The notes under the pieces: generated by a model
The model's database searches: none
What the model was told of the DNA's origin: nothing
The model's input: the letters and a program-made list of their open reading frames with translations, nothing else
Assembly: GCA_028274465.1 (NCBI GenBank)
Contig: CM051455.1
Coordinates: 100,190,942-100,254,941, forward strand
DNA length: 64,000 nucleotides
From: Plantago ovata
Taxonomy: Eukaryota > Streptophyta > Magnoliopsida > Lamiales > Plantaginaceae
Direction: 5' to 3'
Translations under genes and position numbers: made by a program
Part shown: positions 52,964 to 63,768 of the stretch, in pieces
How positions within the stretch are numbered: the first letter of the stretch is position 1
Layout: each line of letters opens with the position of its first letter

Positions 52964-53429
52964 TGTTGAAATACAAGAAGAAAATACACAGAAAGAGAGG
53001 AAACAAGAAGAAACAGAGCAAGGCGGAGCTACCACGAACAAAGCGGCTTAAATCGATGAACTAAGGTGCACTGACGAACTGATAAAGCATCAGAGCGTTT
53101 AGAGGGAGTTTTGATTTTTTTGGAACACAGGCTGGCGTCACACCGGATCAGCAAAAGTACCAAATTGGTACTATTAGGGTTCTTCACGCATTCCTCATTT
53201 CTCCAGCTCAATTCTTATCCATTATCGTTGATTTAGCAAAATTGTATTAGATTATGATAAACATGTACGATTCCGTGTAGATTAGTGGTAGCAATTTGTT
53301 TGATTGTAAAGAAATAGGGCAACAATAGGCGGCTATAAAAGAACCGGCCTAGTTGCTCTGTTTATTATCTTCATCCGCCGCAAGCTCAATAAAAACAATT
53401 TTTCCTCTCAATTTGAGCTTATTTTAGCA
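52964..53429 (+). repeat. Cop-S 3' LTR
   Basis: 466 bp, paired with 47934-48431. An intact TATAAAA box is at 53334-53340 and an AATAAA-like signal near 53388. Confidence 0.9.
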
Positions 53430-53534
53430 ATGCGTATAATGCCCTTTTTTTTTTTTTTGTTAGTTTTGGTGGTTTTTATTGTTTGGTGATTTTCAGAGTT
53501 GTGATGGCTCATGTGATATATATTTGTACGATCA
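53430..53534. other. Short unassigned segment between Cop-S and CACTA end
   Basis: 105 bp with a T-run (about 53446-53459). No ORF or known repeat. Probably host DNA. Confidence 0.45.
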
Positions 53535-54928
53535 CTACAAGAAATCCATAAAATATCCACCAGATGTAGCCACGGATACTATCCCTGGCTAAATTAGCCA
53601 CGAATCGGCATTTTTGCCACGGATAGTCACGAACTGAGCCGAGCCTGGACGCTCAGTTCGTGCTTGTCCATGCCCGAATTCATCTGATTTAGATACGGAT
53701 AGAATCTATCTGTGGCTAATTTTGCTACGGTTAAAGTATTCGTGTCTATAGTATTTGACTATTTAAAAAAATAAAAATAAAATTAAAATAAAAGGTTAGC
53801 CACGGATAAAATTTATCTGTGGCTAAGCCCGATTTAAAACACCCGATCGGTCTTCTTCCTCACTTCATTTTCATTCAAACCATAATCCTCTCCTCTCCCT
53901 CTGCCACCGCCACCACCCACCGGAGACACCGTCACCGTCGCCGCAACACCAAATAGGTAAGATATTCTTGCTCTTCCATCATTCTATTGCATATTTTCTT
54001 CTCCCTCATTCATCTAATTCGAGTAGCTTCTCTTCTCCTCTTCTCCACCGCCACAGCAGCCACCGTGCCGCCGTGACACCATCACCACCACCACCGGCGT
54101 ATTGCAGCCTTACTATTTCTCATCCTCTTCTCTGATTCTCTGTGAATTAAGGTTAGAACCCTAACCCTAAATTTTAGGGGTTTTAATTTTTTTGTTTAAT
54201 TATGATTGTACTAGTTGTAAATTGTTCTCCTCTTCTATCATTTTCTCTAATTATGATTCTCATCTCCTCTATTCCGATTCTCTGTAATTTGCTTTTTTAA
54301 TTTAGCTTAATCTGATTAAATTTGCATAATGTAGTTAAATTAAGCTTTCTTATTAATTTTAGTTAATTTATGTTAATTTAAAATATTTTTTTTTATTACT
54401 TTTAGTTAATTTCAAGTTTATTTAAATTAATATATGGATATTTTGTTAATTATGAGAACTATATATGACTTAATCGAATATAAATTAATCAATCTATGAA
54501 TTCAATGTTAATTATGTTATTTAGCTAATTTAATTAATTCTGCTAATTATATGTTAATTAGAATATTAATTATTTATTTAATTTTGTTTATTATTTAGTT
54601 AATTTAACTATTATTTATTTAAATTTCTTAATTAATGAACGAATAGGTGTTATGATGACAAATTCAAATTATAAACATCGTAAGTGATAGCTCCACGTTT
54701 CTGTGGTTCCGAGCATTTATTATATGACGACAGAGCTAAAGTCATCGTATTAAAAGCTCGGATCCATGGACACTTGGCATTCACAAAATATGTAATTTGA
54801 GTTCCGACTGAACACCAAATTTATGTATAATAAACATTTAAAGTATAACAAACTTAATTTACGATTTTGGTTACTAAAGTGTGATGATGATATAATTATA
54901 ATTGGTTTCGACCAGTTGGTAAGACTTG
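53535..54928 (+). mobile_element. CACTA (En/Spm-type) transposon, one terminus
   Basis: Begins CACTACAAGAAATCC at 53535, the hallmark terminal inverted repeat of plant CACTA elements. It is followed by subterminal repeats built on TAGCCACGGATA and its complement TATC(C/T)GTGGCTA, about six copies in 300 bp, in both orientations. After these comes a leader-like zone with CCACCGCCACC-rich exon-like blocks and a good splice donor (AG/GTAAGA at about 53954), then AT-rich intron-like DNA. No transposase ORF is reached before the LINE begins. The right boundary is uncertain and the rest of the element is not seen. The 3-bp flank on the left is GAT. Confidence 0.75.
53796..53826. repeat. CACTA subterminal hairpin
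   Basis: 31-bp inverted repeat with arms TTAGCCACGGATAAA / TTTATCTGTGGCTAA, one mismatch. Each arm is one subterminal repeat, the type of site bound by CACTA-encoded proteins. Confidence 0.75.
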
Positions 54929-57211
54929 TTTTTTGGCAGTGAACGATATTATCATTACCTCCAAACAAGTCATGTACAAAAGGCCGACGCTAGGTCCAGA
55001 CCATCCATGTGACCAAATATAAAACAAAATGAATCACAAAAGAAACAAGTTTACAACAAAAAGATTCAACCCATATTTAGCTTGTGAGCTTCCTGCTGCA
55101 CCTTCTCGTTATATACGGTGCTACGGTACACCACTCTTTGTATTGCATCAGTACATATTTTTCCAGTATCAATCGGTCGCTGTTGGAATATGAATTCATT
55201 CCTGGACTACCATGTGCCATACATAGTTTCAGCCAAGATACCTTTTAGCAGTTGTGATCGTGGGCTTTTGCCCCGCGCCTGCCGGTTCAATTCAGTAAAC
55301 GTACTGCCCCAACCAGTCCAAGGCGTATTGATGTGTAGCCATCCCATCACATATTCATAGATCTTCCTAGTTTCACGACAATCAAAGAAGATGTGCTCCA
55401 CACTTTCAGGGCCTCGACAGAAACAACATTCACCATCAGTTGGTATGCCGAACCACATCAATCTATCATTGGTGGCTAGGCGTTTTTGCATGTAGGGCCA
55501 TAAGAGGAAGGTGGCACGTGGGTGTGCCATATTTCCCAGTACCAAGTCTCGCCAACCAACCTTGTCTTTCTCCCCTCTAAGTCCACGGTAAAGTTTTCCA
55601 ACCACAAACTTCCCATGTGCATTGCAGTCCCTCCATTCTTGTAAGTCGACCAGTTTTGGTCGAAGTTTGAGGACTATTTTGAGTATCCAAGTACATGTCG
55701 TGGGCGACTCATAGCTATGGATGGGAGTGTCTTTAATGTAGTATGCCTGCACCCACCGGATCCATAGTTTGTCTGTCTTATTCTGTATGTTCCAAAGCAG
55801 CTTCGCCATGAGAGCCAGATTTCATTCATGGAGGGCAATGATGTTTAGGCCTCCACAACTTCTGGGTTCACAAACTTTATCCCAAGCCACTAACGCCTTC
55901 CTTGAAATATTCTCTTTCCCGCTCCATAAGTAAGATCGACATATGCTTTCAATGTGGTGTAGCACTTTCTTAGGGAGTGGAAAGACTTGGAGCCAATAAT
56001 TGGTTATGGAAAAGAGCACACTAGTGATTAGTTGTTGTCTCCCCGCATAACTCAGCAGTTTCGCCGTCCAGTGGTGGATACGTCCCACAATTGTATCAAT
56101 GAGGGGCTGGCACATTTTAATAGTAAGCTTTTGAGGGGATAATGGCACTCCCAAATATTTAACTGGCAAGGTTCCCATAGCAAAACCCGTATGCTGCCAG
56201 ATCATATGCTGGTCCATCTCCGGGACCCCGCCAAAGAATACCTTGCTTTTACCAACATTAGCAACAAGACTAGTGGAGCGGGAAAATTTAGAAAATTGTT
56301 GCATTGCTAGGTTAACGGATTCTACATCACCTCTCATAAAAAACATCAAATCATCAGCAAAGCAGAGGTGTGTGATCTTCAACTTCTCGCACTTAGGATG
56401 GAAGTTAAAGTTTGGATTTTTTGTTAACTGTTGTAAGCATCGATGAAGGTATTCCATTACCAGAACGAAGAGTAGTGGTGAGACAGGGTCGCCTTGCCTT
56501 AGTCCTCGTTTTTCCTTAAGGAGCTTAGAAGGTGTGCCATTGATATTATATCTATAAGACACAGACGTGACACACAACATAATCCAACGGACAAAAGTAT
56601 TTGGAAAGCCCAGTTCCTTCAAAATTATTTCCAACGCTGGCCATTCTATAGTGTCATACACTTTCTGTATATCCATATGTACCATGCAACGGGGAGAGAT
56701 ACATTTCCGATTGTATCCCTTGATCAATTCTTGCGCCATAAGAATATTATCCTGAATATTTTTACCCGGGATAAAAGCCGATTGACTATCATCAACAACT
56801 TCATTAATAACCATACCAAGGCGCCTTGTGAGAATTTTAGAGATGATTTTGTACACTGTTGTACAACATGAGATGGGTCGCATCTCCTTCATTGTCATTG
56901 CATCAGCTGTCTTGGGGATAAGGGTGACTAAAGTGCAGTTCCATGCTGGATATTGACACTCTTGTTGGAAGAATTCATTGACAGCAGCGGCAATGTCATC
57001 TTTGATGATATTCCAAGAGGCCTTAAAGAATTTGGAAGAAAATCCATCAATTCCAGGCGCTTTGTTGTCGCCAATGTCCTTCAGGGCCTCAAGGATCTCA
57101 TTAACACTGACATCTTTAATAAGTTCGCATCTGGCAGTATGTGTAAGCTGTGGTCCCTCTCTCAGAGCACCCAGATCCGGTGCCTCTAACCTGTGCGCAG
57201 AAGACCCCGCC
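54929..57211 (-). mobile_element. L1-type LINE, 5'-truncated
   Basis: Minus-strand non-LTR retrotransposon fragment. Its 3' end is set tentatively at a short A-run (T-run on the plus strand, 54929-54934) after a non-coding tail. It carries the reverse transcriptase and C-terminal region of ORF2 but no endonuclease domain. The upstream end is cut exactly where the Sire-C LTR begins (57212), so the missing 5' part may lie beyond Sire-C or may never have been inserted. Confidence 0.8.
55066..57211 (-). pseudogene. LINE ORF2: reverse transcriptase and zf-RVT domain
   Basis: A single minus-strand frame with two in-frame stops: TGA at 55822 (a Trp codon in the usual HEWNLAL context) and TAG at 55207. 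Reverse transcriptase motifs are in order: DNKAPGIDGFSSKFFK, then TLVTLIPK and MRPISCC, FIPGKNIQDNILMAQEL, QGDPVSPLLFVLVMEYL, and the catalytic CFADDLMFF. An L1-like thumb region and GVPLSPQKL follow. The C-terminal zf-RVT domain shows KVGWRDLVLGNMAHPRATFLLW and CCFCRGPESVEHIFFDC. The frame ends at 55066. It would carry out target-primed reverse transcription; this copy is dead. Confidence 0.9.
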
Positions 57212-58726
57212 TGTGGAAACTTGTAATTTTGATGAACAATTAACAATGCTAAATTAAGTAAGGTCCAGTAACTAGTATTCTTAAGGTCCATAGGAATTTA
57301 GAATTTTAAGGACATTGTAAAAGAGGAACGTTTGCTGAAGACTTAGTGTAGGTACTAGTTAGGTTCTTAAGCTTGCTAATGATGTACTTTGTTTTTACAA
57401 ATAAACTATTGAAGACCTAGAACCGCTCAGAAAGTTGAAGATTCGAAGACTGAAGACTTAGAAGAATTCTGAGAAAGGTATGTACAAAGGCACATGTTGT
57501 CTCAGAAAGTGATATTCTCAGCAACAACTTGCATAAGTGAAAATCTATATGACAGAGTAGGTTGAGTTTGCTGAAACTGATACTGACCACTTGCTGAGAA
57601 CAATTGTGACCTCATTGCTGAATAGTACTTGCTTTTGGCTCCAACGTTCATATTTGAATTTGTTTCAAAGAGCATTAAATGCAAAGTTAGCACGTGAAGA
57701 ATATGAAGACAAGAAGGCAAATGAAGAGCGCTGCTGATAGTACAAAAGCAAGATAGTGACATCTTTAAGACAAGCCTTAGAATTTGAAATTCAAGCGGCT
57801 TCCTTGAGACACTATAAATAGAGGACATCAGGCTGAGTAGAAGGGTGTGTCAACAACATGATCAAACTCTCACTTGTGCTTTAAACACTCAAATCCTTCT
57901 CTACTCTTTACTGCCTATTGATCCGTTCCAAGACTTAAGCTTGAAACAAAAGCTACTTGTGAAGAAGTAGAACATTAAAAAGCTAAGAAATTAGTTAGGT
58001 ATTCTTTCTTCCAAACAAGAACAAGTCTTGACACCAGAAATGAAAATCTTGCTTACTTCAAAGTATTACAAGTTGAGTTTCTTTAGATTACTTGTTATAG
58101 CTGCAAAGTTATTATCAAGTCATCTCATCCCAAACCTCTCTAACTGATAAACACCCTTATTCAGGTGTGGAATTCAGGGGGAATTAACAAGCATAGTTTT
58201 GTTGATTAAGTATCCCAAGTTTGGAGGAGAACAAGGTTATAGTTCTCTAGTTTAGGTTGGAAACAAGGCTGGTGTGCTTTGGTTTCTGAGAATCAGTAGT
58301 GATAGGATTTATAAGGAACCTCATTTCTTATCTTAGTGGATTCAGTCCTAGAAAGGACAAAGTGGAATAGTTGAGGGATTACGCCACCCTCAGATACCAC
58401 TATGAAAGTGTTTGTGTGATTTATATTTCTGCAGTTACCCTTCAGCAAGTTACTTTGTTTTACACTGTTTATCTGCTTACTTGCTGAAAGTAGCTCTCTG
58501 ACAAAAGCACTTATTGTAAAAGACTTTCGCACTCTGTTTCTAAGTATCAACAAACTTCTCACTGAAAAGCAACAAGCACTTGCTGAGAAAGTTAAGTACC
58601 AGCAAACTCATTACTGAAAAGTAATAAGTACTTGTTGAGAAAGTTTTAGACGACGCAAAAGTTTTTAAAGACTATTCACCCCCCCCCCCCACTCTAGTCT
58701 TTACTTGTTGTCTAGAGGGACCAACA
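57212..58726 (+). repeat. Sire-C 5' LTR
   Basis: 1,515 bp ending GGGACCAACA. The TATA box TATAAATA is at 57813-57820 and a C-run at about 58678-58690. It is collinear with the Sire-A LTR along its full length. ORFs within it are not genes. Confidence 0.9.
57813..57820 (+). promoter_or_regulatory. Sire-C LTR TATA box
   Basis: TATAAATA in the context GACACTATAAATAGAGG. It lies at the same LTR offset as in the other Sirevirus copies. Confidence 0.7.
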
Positions 58727-58728
58727 AG

Positions 58729-58740
58729 TGGTATCAGAGC
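58729..58740 (+). other. Sire-C primer binding site
   Basis: TGGTATCAGAGC, two bases after the LTR, complementary to initiator tRNA-Met. Confidence 0.92.
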
Positions 58741-58834
58741 TGGAGGTTCATTAACCTTTAGCACTGAACCTAGATCCCATTAGGTGCTTTCCGTAAATCA
58801 CTTTCACTTGATCAGTTTGGTAGTTGCTGACACG

Positions 58835-60069
58835 ATGTCTTTAGGAGATGCTCCATGGCTGAAGCTGGAAAACTATGAGAAATGGCGAAACAACATGATG
58901 CTACATCTTGAGGCCATTAGTGATGAGATGGTGACTGTCATAAACGATAGCCCAATCAAGATCACTAAAGTTGAGAGAAGTTTTCCTCATAAAACCACAA
59001 ATACTGCTGGAAAGGAAACTATCTTAGGAGAACCGGTCGACACAATCGTACCAAAACCAAGAAAGGAATGTACTTCTGATGAAGCCAAGAGATTCCGTCT
59101 TGATGGCCAAGCAAGAAACATCATCATTCGATCTATTCCTGATACTATACAGTGAAAAAACTATGGGGTGCCAAAACTGCTAAGGAAGCTTGGAAAATGG
59201 TTCATGATCTTTGTGCTGGATCTGACAAACCAAGGAAAACAAACTCGAAGTGCTAAAGTTGATGTTTCAAAACTTCAAACAAGGTGCCACTGAGTCACTG
59301 GAAGACTTGGATTTCAGATTCACAACTCTTGTGAGTGAAATGGCTCCTTAGGTGTTGGAAACTTCTATTCAGATTCTGAGAAGGTGAAAACCATTATCAG
59401 AAGTTTCAATCAAGAATGCATTCACACTCAGAACTTCTACTACAATCAAGGGATGCCAAACATCACTCCAACTAAGTTGTTCTCTCACCTTGCTACTGTC
59501 AACTATGAGACAAAGCAAAGAGAAAGTGTGTTTGCTGAAAAATCGCAAAACATTGCTCTTGCTGCCAAGCCTTCACCTTCTGAAAAGAAGAGTGACAAAG
59601 AACCTGCTGCTGAAAATGATCTTGTAGTTAGAAACATGAAGAAGTTCATCAGTAAGGAACATGAAGGGAAAAAAGCAAAAGAGAAGCTGAAAAAGCATCT
59701 TGGTAACAACTACCATAAGTACAAGAATAAAGCTAGCTCGCTGAACAAGCAAGCTCAGCAAGCAAATTCTTCTGAAGAACCAGCAGTTGGCAATGATATT
59801 TGCTTTTATTGCAAAAAGCCTTGACACTTCAAAGCAAATTGTCCTTTGCTGAAAGGGAAGTCTGCTGATAAGAAGAAGAAGTTCAAAAAGGCTTTGATTG
59901 CTGGAGGAAAGAAGAAGCTTCCAGCAAAAATCGATGCTCTTTGCAATGAAACAAGTTCTGAAGACAGTGAGGTAGAAAGTTCAAACTCTGAAGAAGAGGA
60001 AGCTACATTGGATGTGGAGATAGGCAAAGAAGTTTGTGGAATTTCCTTGGAAGCTTACCCAGATGTGTA
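58835..60069 (+). pseudogene. Sire-C gag
   Basis: ATG at 58835 (MSLGDAPWLKLENYEKW) matches the Sire-B gag start. The upstream in-frame ATG at 58784 is probably not used. The first part is open to a TGA at 59153, where Sire-B has Trp. Two or three indels follow between 59160 and 59360. From 59384 the frame is again collinear: FNQECIHTQNFYYNQG, a Lys-rich region, and a CCHC knuckle CFYCKKP-H-FKAN-C in which a TGA replaces the Gly before the His (59822). It ends at a TAA at 60067 after EAYPDV, the point where Sire-B continues with SNYEFC. The protein would form particles and bind RNA; this copy cannot. Confidence 0.87.
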
Positions 60070-61200
60070 AAATTACGAGTTCTGCCACATGGTCGATCAG
60101 ACTTCAGCCACGGAGACAAATAATGCAATTTGGCACTTTGACAGTGGCTGCGGAAAGCACATGACGGGCAATAAGAAAAACCTTATAAACTATAGACGGT
60201 AATCTAAAGGTCCAACAATAAGGTTTGTTGGTGGAGGCTTTGGCTCTACTAAAGGCAATGGTGATGTGAAGTTAGGGCGCATTACTATAACAGGAGTTCT
60301 TTATGTCAAAAATCTTAACTTCAACCTATTCAACATGAGTCAGTTTGCTGACAAAGGTTACTTCAACAAAATCAAAAAAGTGATGAATGTAAACTTATTG
60401 ACTTTGAGACAAAGAAGGTAATCATGGTTGCTAGAAGATCAGGAGGTCTATACACTGTAGATTGGTCTTCAACAATCATTGAAAAATGCCTGATCTCAGA
60501 ACATGAATGCCTTGCTGAAAAAGCATGGTTATGACATAAAAGAACTAGTCACCTAAACTTCAAGACGCTGAATAAGCTGTCTAAAAAGGCACTTGTAGTT
60601 GGATTAGCTAAGGTTACTTTTAAGAAGGATAGTGTTTGCACTGCATGTCAGCAAGGTAAGCAAACCAAAACTTCTTTCATGAACAAGGCAGTACCGTCAA
60701 CTACAAAACCTTTACAACTCTTGCACATGGACTTGTTCGAATCTTCTTGAACAAGCTATGCTGGCAAGAAGTATGGTCTGGTGGTGGTGGATGATTATTC
60801 AAGGTTCACTTGGGTAATTTTCATCAAACAAAAGTTTGGAACAAGGACTAAAATACCTAACTTGTTGAACAAGCTTGAAGTCATGAAAAATGACAAGTTG
60901 AAAATCTTCAGAACAGACCATGGTACTGCGTTTCTAAACCAGTACATAACTGAGTATTGCACTTATAAAGGCATACAACATCAGTTATCCTCAGTAAGGA
61001 CACCTCAACAAAATGGTGTTGCTGAAAGGAAAAGTCGTACCCTTAAGGAAGCAGCTAGAACCATGCTTGCAGACACTGAAATAAGTGAAGCTTATTGGGT
61101 TGAAGCGATTAATACTGCCTGCGAAGGAATACAACAAAACTCCCTATGAGCTATTTGTTTGAAGACCTCCTAACATCACTCATCTAAGAGTATTTGGTTG
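60070..61200 (+). pseudogene. Sire-C pol: protease, GAG-pre-integrase and integrase
   Basis: After the deletion joint (about 60095-60110) the protease appears with WHFDSGCGKHMTGN, and its catalytic DSG is intact. GAG-pre-integrase follows (HKRTSHLNF, CTACQQGKQTK), with a Trp-to-TGA change just before the first His. The integrase core begins LLHMDLFESS, has VVVDDYSRFTWVIFI, RTDHGTAFLN with the second Asp, and TPQQNGVAERKSRTLKEAARTML with the catalytic Glu. The clean stretch is 60781-61149. A small deletion plus a stop near 61130-61165 breaks the domain before [13 protein letters not shown]. Three or more further frameshifts lie between 60200 and 60400. Confidence 0.87.
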
Positions 61201-63477
61201 CAAATGCTTTGTTCTTAACAATGGTAGAGAATACTTAAGAACATTTCAATCAAAGGCAGATAAAGCGACATTTCTTGGTTACGCCTTGCATAGTAAAGCT
61301 TATAGAGTTTACAACAAAAAGGCACAAAATATTGAAGAATCAGTGCATGTTGTATTCTATGAAAAGACACAAGGAGTTCCTGTTGAAGAAGAAATATCAG
61401 AATGTATGAAGAAACTACTCATACATGAGCAAAGAAATGAATTCAAAGCTGGAAATGTCAAACTCATTGAACTTAATGATGATTCTGACAAAGACAATCC
61501 AACACCAAGTCAAGTCAAGATAAATGTAGTTCATGATAAGGAATTCCCGGCTAAAGGTGCAGTTGCTCCAGATGTTGCTGAAACTATGCAACCCCCTGTG
61601 CCTACTGACGAGTTACCTCAAACCAGCAATACTGAACAAGTAGTTGCTGATGAACCCATATCAGTAGAGACACAATCAGATACCAGTAGTACTAAACAAG
61701 TACATGTCGAAGAGTCACATGCTGAAACGCAAACATATCCAGATCCTAAAAGCAGAAAACCTGTTAACAAATGGATTAGAGATCATCCCTCTAAGGATAT
61801 GATTGGTGATATTGACAAACGCCAAGTGACTAGATGCAAAGTATCTACCAACCATGAACTTGCTGAAGAAGCAATAGTTGTTGAGGTAGAAGCTTTATTC
61901 TCTTTCTTTGTTTCAGAAATTGAACCCAAAATCATAGAAGAAGATTTAAAGCATTCTGAATGGATCAAGGCAATGCAAGAAGAACTGGATCAATTTGAAA
62001 GGAATAAAGTCTGGAAACTTGTACCCCTTGCTGAAGGAAACAGAGCAATTGGTACTAAGTGGGTGTTCAGAAACAAGTTGAGCGAGTCTGGTGAAGTAAA
62101 AAGGAATAAAACACGTTTAGTTGCTCAAGGTTACTGTCAGACTGAAGGATTGGACTATGATGAGTCATATGCGCCAGTTGGTAGATTGAATGCAATTAGA
62201 CTTTTCTTGGTCTTTGTTGCTCATAACGACTTTATAGTTTACCAAATGGATGTTAAAAGTACATTCCTAAATGGTGAACTTGCTGAAGAAGTCTATCTAG
62301 AACAACCCCTGGCTTTGAACTTCCCTCAGAAACCAAGATAGTATACAAGTTTCAGAAAGTTGTATATGGTCTAAAGCAAGCACCTAGAGCTTGGTATGAT
62401 ACCTTAGCTAAGTTCTTGCTGGATAATGGCTTCAGGAAAGGTGAAGTTGATAAAACCTTATTTACCATGAATCATGATGGTAAAATACTCTTAGTCCAGA
62501 TTTATGTGGATGACATAATTTTTGGATCTAAGGACAAACAACTTTGTGATGATTTTGCCAAGCTCATGACTAACAAGTTTGAAATGAGCATGATGGACAA
62601 ATTGAATTATTTCCTAGGATTGCAAGTCAAGCAACTCAAAGATGGAATATTCATAAATCAAGCAAAGTATGCAAAGGAAATGCTCATAAAGTTCAGGATC
62701 AAAGAGGAAGAGAAACCTGAAAAGATCCCTATGAGTGTTGGTACCAAATTGGGCTATACTAAAGAAGACAAAATTGTAGATGAACACAAGTATAGGAAGC
62801 TCATTGGTTCCTTGTTGTATTTAACAGCAAGTAGGCCTGACATTCAGTATGTTGTTTGTGTGTGTGCAAGATTTCAATCTGACCCTAGAGAATCACACTA
62901 CAAGAAAGCACTCAAAATACTGAAATATGTCAAAGTCACAATCAATGTTGAATTATGGTATCCAAAAGATTCTGGGTTAGAATTGGTTGGTTATTCAGAT
63001 GCTGACCATGGTGAATCAACTCTTGATCGGAAAAGTACCTCTGGAACTTGTCAGTTTTTAGGTACAAGACTTATTTCATGGTTCAGCAAGAAGCAAACCT
63101 GTGTGGCCAATTCATCCACTGAATCTGAATACATTGCGGTTGGTTGTTGTACTGCTCAAATCCTATGGATTGAGCAACAACTAAGAGATTATGGTATTTT
63201 TGCAAAGAAAAAAAAATCTTTTGTGATAATACAAGTGCTATTGCTATCATGCAAAATCCTAAGTTTCACTCAAGGACAAAGTACATTGATATTAGACACC
63301 ATTTCATTAGAGACCATGTGGAAAAAGGAGACCTTGAGATTGTAAAGATAGGTACTGATGATCAACTTGCTGACATCTTTACCAAGCCCCTTCCAAATAA
63401 TAGGTTCGCAATGCTAAGGTATAACCTTGGATTGATTGAACTACCTCAATCAAAAAGGGTACATTTGATTGGTTGCT
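61200..63477 (+). pseudogene. Sire-C pol: reverse transcriptase and RNase H
   Basis: The linker from 61286 is acidic and rich in LAE/VAE triplets. The reverse transcriptase shows [40 protein letters not shown] and YQMDVKSTFLNGEL. A one-base deletion near 62310 breaks it. [20 protein letters not shown] and the catalytic [11 protein letters not shown] (about 62500-62535) follow in the 62416-63345 frame. RNase H continues with GYSDADHGESTLDRKSTSG and STESEYIAVGCC. A frame change near 63215 leads to DIRHHFIRDHVEKGD and DDQLADIFTKPLPNNR, ending at TGA 63477. It is the best preserved pol segment in the window, with only two frame breaks after 61286. Confidence 0.9.
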
Positions 63478-63768
63478 GAAACGGGTACTAAGCAAGCCAA
63501 TAGTAGCTTAAGATTATATTATCCCTTGAAAGTCCCCTTTAAAAGTTTTGTTCTACTGAAGATGGTTGTATACAAGTGATTGCTGAAACAGGCATTCAAC
63601 AAGTAAATCCTTCAAACTGGTCATTTGTTAGGAAACTTGGTCACTTGCTGAAACGGGTATTCAGTAAGAAAAACCTTTGGATTGCTGAAACGGGTATTCA
63701 GACAATCAAGGATACTGAAACAGGTATTCAAGTATCAAAGATGCATACTGAGACAGGAACTCAGTAAT
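63473..63768. repeat. Palindrome cluster after Sire-C pol
   Basis: Six units: 63473-63496, 63580-63603, 63645-63668, 63682-63706, 63711-63736 and 63744-63768. The consensus is TTGCTGAA, then ACGGGTA or a variant, then TTCAGCAAG. The left arms are well kept and the right arms more variable. The equivalent cluster in Sire-B is 34370-34740. Sireviruses are reported to carry repeated palindromes between pol and the polypurine tract. An ORF across the cluster (63576-63767) repeats (A/T)ETGIQ. Confidence 0.8.

Larger units (their letters stand above)
47934..53429 (+). mobile_element. Cop-S: short-LTR Ty1/copia element
   Basis: Complete 5,496-bp copia element with LTRs of 498 and 466 bp (TGTTGAAATA...TTAGCA). 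Flanking bases are ATGCA (47929-47933) and ATGCG (53430-53434), a 5-bp duplication with one mismatch. Gag, protease, integrase, reverse transcriptase and RNase H are present in copia order but broken many times. It is not related to the Sireviruses around it. Confidence 0.9.

Noticed and set aside
56243..57226. Plus-strand ORFs over the LINE
   Set aside because: Antisense to a clear reverse transcriptase frame.
58729..58745. tRNA gene at the primer sites
   Set aside because: Only the 3'-end complement of tRNA is present; no cloverleaf.
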